Positions 17,088 through 21,388 of a stretch of 21,388 bases of DNA are shown one piece after another (position 1 is the stretch's first letter; each line of letters opens with the position of its first letter). The notes under the pieces were generated by a model. It worked only from the letters and a program-made list of their open reading frames with translations, did no database searches and had not been told where the DNA came from. The position numbers were made by a program, and so were the translations under genes. This DNA is from Hyphomonadaceae bacterium UBA1001 (lineage in GTDB: Bacteria; Pseudomonadota; Alphaproteobacteria; Caulobacterales; Aquidulcibacteraceae): the NCBI GenBank assembly GCA_002291875.1, contig DBAV01000061.1, forward strand, positions 1 through 21,388, in the 5' to 3' direction.

Positions 17088-18280
17088 GCCACTGCCCGCC
17101 CGGCCGCCATCCGGCGCGCCTGGGCAAACGCCGGCAGCATCAGCGCAAAGGCCAGCAGGCCCGTGACGATGCCGGCAATCATGGTGGCGTCCATCGAGGC
17201 GCGCACGGCGATCTGTCCACCCACCAGCGGCCCGAATGCGAAGCCCAGGCCCAGGGCTGCGGGCAGCAGGGCAATGGTCGTGCGCGACGGATCGGCCTCG
17301 GCCGCTGCGGCGGCGGCATAGACCTGGAACGCCGCCCAGCCGAAGGCCAGCCCCAGCGCGACCCAGAACCCCGACACGTCGGTGGTCAGGATGATGGCCA
17401 CAAAACCCACCGTGTGGGCGGCGAGGCCGACGAGGGCCGCGCCAAGGCGGCCCATCACTCCGCTGAACCAGGGCGCGAGCAGGGCCCCCAGAAATCCCAT
17501 GATCGCGGACACCGCGAAGGGCAGGGCCATCTGCTCGATCGAGATTCCCAGTGCCCGTGCGGCCGGCTCGACAAACACCGCGCCAATGCCCGAGCTGAAC
17601 CCGGTCAGCGCTGCAGCGGCCAGCGTGAACCCCAGAAGACCTGCCGGCGGGGCCTGTGCCGGTGCAGAAGAGGCAGCCGCCGCCTCCACGGCCTGCACCG
17701 GGCCCGGCAGGGACATCAGGATCACCATCGCGGCGATGGCACAGGTCGCCGCCAGCACCGGATAGACGCCCATCAGGCGATATTCGGCGACGAAGGGCGG
17801 CAGAACCAGAAAGCACACCACGGCGAACGCTGCGCAGACCGCATTGGTGATGCCGAACGCAGCGTCGGTGTCGCGTGTTCGGGCCAGCAGGGTGAACCCC
17901 ACCGCAGACACGACGCCCCCGCCGATTGCACCCGCCGAGATCATGGCGACCATGCTCCAGAGGTCCCAAGCGAAGACGGTCAGTCCATACCAGCCGGCAA
18001 CCCAGAGCGCTGCCGCCACCGCGGCCAGGCGCAGGTCCAGATGGCGGATCCACAGCCCGGCGACGATGCCGGCCAGCACTCCGACCAGCACCTCGAAAAA
18101 GGCGAAGGTGCCGACAGCCTCGGCGCCGAGGCCGAACTGCACGGCGCCGGCATTGACCAGAAGCGGGGTCAGAAGGATACCCGAGCGCCCGACCAGCACC
18201 GCGGCGGCGCCGGCCACCAGAAAGCCAAGATGGCCGCGCCGCGCCCCGTCCACGGCCTCATGTCCCTGGGTCGCCACCAT
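17084..18280 (-). CDS. MFS-type transporter
   Basis: 398 residues, almost entirely hydrophobic helices with Gly/Ala-rich packing, about 12 spans, no signal peptide. The N-terminal half begins GHLGFLVAGAAAVLVGRSGILL, read in pieces from about residue 16. A central hydrophilic linker near PVQAVEAAAASSAPAQAP (about 185-205) divides the two six-helix bundles. The second half has FSSGIGAVFVEPAARALGIS. The substrate is unknown. ATG 18280 is preferred over a longer in-frame reading that starts inside hslO because GGGGGAGG lies just upstream on the minus strand. It is divergent from hslO with 100 bases between them and convergent with argF, sharing CTAG at the ends. Confidence 0.87.
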   Translation of the reverse strand: MVATQGHEAVDGARRGHLGFLVAGAAAVLVGRSGILLTPLLVNAGAVQFGLGAEAVGTFAFFEVLVGVLAGIVAGLWIRHLDLRLAAVAAALWVAGWYGLTVFAWDLWSMVAMISAGAIGGGVVSAVGFTLLARTRDTDAAFGITNAVCAAFAVVCFLVLPPFVAEYRLMGVYPVLAATCAIAAMVILMSLPGPVQAVEAAAASSAPAQAPPAGLLGFTLAAAALTGFSSGIGAVFVEPAARALGISIEQMALPFAVSAIMGFLGALLAPWFSGVMGRLGAALVGLAAHTVGFVAIILTTDVSGFWVALGLAFGWAAFQVYAAAAAAEADPSRTTIALLPAALGLGFAFGPLVGGQIAVRASMDATMIAGIVTGLLAFALMLPAFAQARRMAAGRAVA

Positions 18281-18380
18281 GATCCCGCCTCCCCCTTGAG
18301 GTAGGCAGCGTGCGGGCAGGCGGGGCGCGTGTCCAGTGCCACACATTGCGAAGGCGTGCGGCTGCGGCCACATCGATCCC

Positions 18381-19307
18381 ATGAACGTGAACCCTGCCCC
18401 CGATGACCTGACCCGCGGCTTCGTGCTGGAGGGGGCGCCCGTTTCTGGCCGTGTGGTGCGGCTGGGGCCCGAGACCATCGACCCGATCCTGAACCGGCAC
18501 ACTTATCCGCCGGCGGCCGCCGCGCTGCTGGGTGAGGCGTTGGCGCTGGCGGCGCTGGTCGGGGCCTCGATGAAGTTCGATGGCCGCCTGATGGTGCAGG
18601 CCGAGGGCGAGGGGCCGATCGGGCTGCTGGCGGCCGAGTACAGCTCGTCCGGTGCACTGCGCGGCATGCTGCGGATCGACCAGCCCGAACGCGTGGAGGC
18701 AATGGGCGCGCGCGCATCGCCGCGGGCGCTGCTGGGGGCCGGCGCACTGCGGCTCAGCATCGACCAGGGCCCTGATTTCGAGCTTTACCAAGGCATTGCC
18801 GAGCTGGACGGCGACAGCCTGGCGGCGTGTGCCGAACGCTGGTTCGAGGTGTCCGAGCAGGTGCCATCGCGGCTGCGGCTGGCCGTCGGGCAGGCAGGTG
18901 ACCCAACCCACGGAAACGGCTGGCGTGCCGGGGGCATCCTGATCCAGCGGGTTGCCGGCGACGCCGCGCGCGGGGACACCGACGAGGACTGGTCGCGCGC
19001 GCGCATCCTGTTCGACTCGGTGCGGGACGACGAATTGCTGGACCCGGCGCTGGACGGCGCGGGCCTGGCCTTCCGGCTGTTCCACGAAGAGGGGCTGCGG
19101 GTTGGCGACCCCGGCGCCCTGCTGGATGCCTGTTCATGCTCGCGCGGGCGGCTTCAGGCGCTGCTGGGTCGTCATCCGCGCGAGGAGATCGACCAATTGC
19201 TGGATCCCGAGGGGCTGGTGACCGCCACATGCCAGTTCTGCGCGCGGGTCTATCGGTTCGAACCCTCGCAGCTGATTGCGGCCAGTGCCACCGAGGGCGG
19301 GCGATGA
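18381..19307 (+). CDS. hslO: Redox-regulated chaperone Hsp33
   Basis: 308 residues. The N-terminal chaperone domain is followed by the zinc redox switch: CSC (Cys251, Cys253) and CQFC (Cys284, Cys287), the four thiolates that bind zinc when reduced and form disulfides on oxidation, activating holdase function. The linker-like charged region and the SRGRLQALLGRHPREEIDQLL helix between the Cys pairs are typical. It acts in the cytosol under oxidative stress. ATG 18381 was chosen over GTG 18336; the ribosome site is weak in either case. The stop overlaps the start of the lipoprotein gene as ATGA. It is separated from the conserved argD-argF neighbours by the MFS gene. Confidence 0.96.
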   Translation: MNVNPAPDDLTRGFVLEGAPVSGRVVRLGPETIDPILNRHTYPPAAAALLGEALALAALVGASMKFDGRLMVQAEGEGPIGLLAAEYSSSGALRGMLRIDQPERVEAMGARASPRALLGAGALRLSIDQGPDFELYQGIAELDGDSLAACAERWFEVSEQVPSRLRLAVGQAGDPTHGNGWRAGGILIQRVAGDAARGDTDEDWSRARILFDSVRDDELLDPALDGAGLAFRLFHEEGLRVGDPGALLDACSCSRGRLQALLGRHPREEIDQLLDPEGLVTATCQFCARVYRFEPSQLIAASATEGGR

Positions 19308-19786
19308 CAGGGCCGATCCGTGCGCTGCGGTGTCTTGTGGTGGGCACGGCTTTCGCATTGGCGGTCACGGGCTGTGCCAGCGCGCCGGTCAGCGGCGAGG
19401 ATGTGGATCCGGCAACGCAGGCGCTGCGCGTGCCCAAGACCGATCCCGGGCCGCCGGTGTTCACCGGATCGGTCGCCGACGATTCGCGTCCATGGGCGGG
19501 GGCGTCTGGCCCCGTTCCGCTGGGCGCTGACGACGCGGCCTTCACCCGCGCCCTGCGTGAGCGGTTCCCGCCGGGGTCCAGCCTTGCGGACCTGATGACC
19601 GCAATCCAGGCTCAGGGCTTTGCCTGCACGGGCGAAGGCGCGGCGTCATCCGCGCTTTCGCTCCGGTGTGGTGCGCGGGCCGAAGAGGGGTCGTGCACGG
19701 TCGACTGGCAGATCCGCGCATCGGGGACGGGCGGCGTTGTGGTCGCCCTGGCCGGCACCCGGTTTGCGACCTGCCCATCGGGCTAG
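19304..19786 (+). CDS. Small putative lipoprotein, unknown function
   Basis: 160 residues. The signal peptide (LVVGTAFALAVTGC) ends in a lipobox VTGC with Cys24, so it is probably lipidated and anchored in the envelope. A Pro-rich linker (about 30-65) leads to a compact domain of about 90 residues with four cysteines (ACTGE, RCGAR, SCTVDW, ATCPSG) and a regular beta-strand pattern, suggesting a periplasmic disulfide-bonded fold. It overlaps the hslO stop by four bases (ATGA). Hydrophilic and short, it has no recognised family. Confidence 0.75.
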   Translation: MTGPIRALRCLVVGTAFALAVTGCASAPVSGEDVDPATQALRVPKTDPGPPVFTGSVADDSRPWAGASGPVPLGADDAAFTRALRERFPPGSSLADLMTAIQAQGFACTGEGAASSALSLRCGARAEEGSCTVDWQIRASGTGGVVVALAGTRFATCPSG

Positions 19787-20060
19787 GCGTTCGCCTCTGC
19801 AGTTTCCGCAAATGAGGCACACTCAGGGCGGTTGGCCGCACTCCGCACCCATGCTAGGCGCGCGGGCTGGATGACCCTCTGGCTGCGCCAGGCGTGCGAC
19901 ATCGTGTTGCGCATTTTGCGGCGGGAATTGTGGCGTCCATGCGGTATCTAGAGGGCCTTGCCGGCGCGGGCCCGATGGGACGTTTCGACCGCAAGGCAGA
20001 AGATCAGCCACGCTGGCGGTCGGGTGACCACGCGTTGGTTGGGGGTTGGAGGTCTGGACC

Positions 20061-20978
20061 TTGAAGACATTGATCGGGGCAATCGTGTTGGCGCTGGCCG
20101 GCGCAGGCGCGGCATCGGCGGACCAGCCTGTTCCGGGCGGCCTTGGCCTGCAGCCGCCGGCCACCTTCGTCGCCGAGCAGGGCCATGCCTTCCACAACCT
20201 GCTGCTGCCGATCATTTTCGGCATCGCTATCTTTGTGCTGGCGCTGCTGGTTTGGGTCGCGATCCGCTACAATGCCAAGGCGAACCCGGTCCCCAAGAAG
20301 TTCTCGCACAATGTGCTGGTCGAAGTGGTGTGGACGGTGGTGCCCGTCCTGATCCTGATCGTCATCGCTGTGCCGTCCTTCCGCCTGCTCTATCTCGAGA
20401 GCCGGATCCCCCAGAACGTCGACATGACGATCAATGTCACGGGCTATCAGTGGTACTGGGGATACGAGTATCCCGACCATGGCGGCATCCTGCTGGAATC
20501 GCGCATGCTCGAGGACGCCGAGGCCGCCGCCGCCGGCAAGCCACGCCTGTTGGGCACCGACAATCCGCTGGTGGTGCCGGTGGGTGCGACCGTGCGCGCC
20601 GTGGTGACCGCCAACGACGTGATCCACGCCTGGTCGATCCCGGCCTTCTTCGTCCTGACCGACGCCATTCCCGGTCGCGCCAACGAGACCTGGTTCAAGG
20701 CCGAGCGGACGGGCACCTTCTATGGCCAGTGCCGTGAAATCTGCGGCATCGACCACGCGCACATGCCGATCGAGGTCAAGGTCGTCACGCCCGAGGAATT
20801 CCAGGCCTGGGTCGCCCGCACCCAGGCCGAGCAGGGCATCGCGGCGGTCGAGCCGACGCCGGCGACCCCGGTGCCGGCTGCGGCCCCGGTAACCCCCGCC
20901 GACGCTGCTCCCGCCGCGACCGTGACGCCGACCTCTGCGCGTCCTGCCGCCACCGCTACCGCCGAAACCGCACTCTGA
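20061..20978 (+). CDS. coxB: Cytochrome c oxidase subunit II
   Basis: 305 residues. A signal peptide (1-20, ending ASA) is followed by two membrane helices (about 48-69 and 88-108) and the periplasmic CuA domain. Aromatic GYQWYWGYEY (128-137) includes the electron-entry Trp131. CuA ligands are His189 (VIHAWS), Cys224, Cys228, His232 and Met235 in CREICGIDHAHM. It receives electrons from cytochrome c and passes them to subunit I. The start is TTG 20061 because TGGAGG (20047-20052) sits 8 bases before it; the in-frame TTG at 20046 overlaps that ribosome site. After the CuA domain there is an Ala/Pro/Thr-rich tail of about 45 residues (from about 262). The 274-base gap upstream shows no convincing promoter. 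Confidence 0.95.
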   Translation: MKTLIGAIVLALAGAGAASADQPVPGGLGLQPPATFVAEQGHAFHNLLLPIIFGIAIFVLALLVWVAIRYNAKANPVPKKFSHNVLVEVVWTVVPVLILIVIAVPSFRLLYLESRIPQNVDMTINVTGYQWYWGYEYPDHGGILLESRMLEDAEAAAAGKPRLLGTDNPLVVPVGATVRAVVTANDVIHAWSIPAFFVLTDAIPGRANETWFKAERTGTFYGQCREICGIDHAHMPIEVKVVTPEEFQAWVARTQAEQGIAAVEPTPATPVPAAAPVTPADAAPAATVTPTSARPAATATAETAL

Positions 20979-20997
20979 TCCGGACGGAACCGATACC

Positions 20998-21388
20998 ATG
21001 GCCCAAGCCGCTGCCGCCAACATGGCCCACGCCCACGACGTGACCGATGATCACGCCGACCACCGCCCGTCCCTCTGGGACTGGAAGCGGTGGGTCTATT
21101 CGACCAACCACAAGGACATCGGCCTGATGTACCTGGTGTTCGCGGTGTTCGCGGGCATTGTGGGTGGCGCCATGTCGGGGATCATCCGCCTCGAGCTGGC
21201 AGAACCGGGCATCCAGTTCTTCACCGGCGAAGCCGGCTCGATGTTCGGCAATCCGCACAACTACAACGTCATCGTGACGATGCACGGGCTGATCATGATC
21301 TTCTTCATGGTCATGCCTGCGCTGATCGGCGGTTTTGGCAACTATTTCCTGCCGATCATGATCGGGGCGCCGGACATGGCGTTCCCGC
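20998..21388 (+). CDS. ctaD: Cytochrome c oxidase subunit I (3' part outside window)
   Basis: The first 130 codons of the catalytic subunit of aa3-type oxidase. After a His/Ala-rich N-terminus, the motif WVYSTNHKDIG (32-42) is standard; helix I follows, then NYNVIVTMHGLIMIFF with His96, the heme a ligand, then PALIGGFGNYFLPIMIGAPDMAFP split over about 107-130. It reduces oxygen to water and pumps protons in the inner membrane. The ATG lies 19 bases after the coxB stop with a GGA-containing ribosome site, so both are in one operon. The remainder of the gene lies outside the window. Confidence 0.97.
   Translation, partial: MAQAAAANMAHAHDVTDDHADHRPSLWDWKRWVYSTNHKDIGLMYLVFAVFAGIVGGAMSGIIRLELAEPGIQFFTGEAGSMFGNPHNYNVIVTMHGLIMIFFMVMPALIGGFGNYFLPIMIGAPDMAFP

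Noticed and set aside
15780..18053. 757-codon minus-strand frame across argD, argF and the MFS gene
   Set aside because: It is in a different frame from the real MFS gene and overlaps argD and argF; it has no recognisable domain.
17057..18304. 415-codon plus-strand frame opposite the MFS gene
   Set aside because: Gln/Gly/His-rich shadow; the minus strand shows clear membrane helices and a ribosome site.
18291..18320. CTTGAG as a sigma-32-like -35 element for hslO
   Set aside because: No C-rich -10 element lies at the right distance, and the bases are explained by the ribosome site of the opposing MFS gene.
19812..19874. 20-codon open frame starting at ATG 19812 upstream of coxB
   Set aside because: No ribosome site, no hydrophobic segment and no terminator, unlike the 31-residue peptide at 14204.
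19915..19940. Possible RegA-type binding site (GCGGCGGGAATTGTGGCG) upstream of coxB
   Set aside because: It departs from the GCGNC...GNCGC pattern in the second half, and GC-rich sequence gives many near matches.

Overview
The window is high-GC, densely packed bacterial chromosome, most likely from an alphaproteobacterium. The evidence is the RegB/RegA-type redox two-component pair, the argD-argF pair near hslO, the cytochrome c oxidase order coxB-ctaD, CpaF/TadB/TadC pilus proteins of Caulobacter-like sequence, a TonB-dependent receptor ending in Phe-X-Trp, and frequent TTG and GTG starts. The order (Caulobacterales, Hyphomonadales or Sphingomonadales) cannot be fixed from sequence reading alone.

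Layout. 1-676 (-): 5'-portion of a crotonase-family gene cut by the window edge. 864-4063 (+): an unknown secreted protein, then a striking hybrid gene whose first 48 codons are an ABC-transporter ATPase and whose remainder is the catalytic half of the Tad pilus ATPase CpaF, then intact tadB and tadC. 4123-4968 (+): DUF3445 (heme-dependent oxidative N-demethylase family). A hairpin terminator separates it from a convergent TonB-dependent receptor (5039-7603, -). 7890-8447 (+): a cold-shock-like/DUF805 membrane protein that appears to lack its central segment. 8504-11713 (+): an operon of RegB-type sensor kinase, RegA-type regulator and a photolyase-like flavoprotein with its domains apparently in swapped order. 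11814-12287 (+): a small TIR-like protein with a C-terminal membrane anchor. 12284-13916 (-): operon gpsA, YciI-like, Rieske ferredoxin. 14204-14299 (+): an unannotated-looking 31-residue membrane peptide with a strong ribosome site and its own terminator. 14478-17087 (+): chorismate mutase, argD, argF. 17084-18280 (-): MFS permease. 18381-19786 (+): hslO and a small lipoprotein. 20061-21388 (+): coxB and the start of ctaD.

How they fit. Much of the content is redox and respiratory biology: the terminal oxidase, a RegB/RegA pair with the conserved redox cysteine and quinone-type motif, the redox chaperone Hsp33, a Rieske ferredoxin and a flavoprotein. The arginine genes, gpsA and chorismate mutase are housekeeping. 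The main anomalies are two apparent in-frame junctions, one within the Walker A codons (ABC::CpaF) and one inside DUF805. These are either real deletions or assembly misjoins, and read-level checking would decide. No tRNA, rRNA, CRISPR array, insertion sequence or phage gene was seen. No stretch over about 300 bases lacks a gene if the 31-residue peptide gene is accepted.
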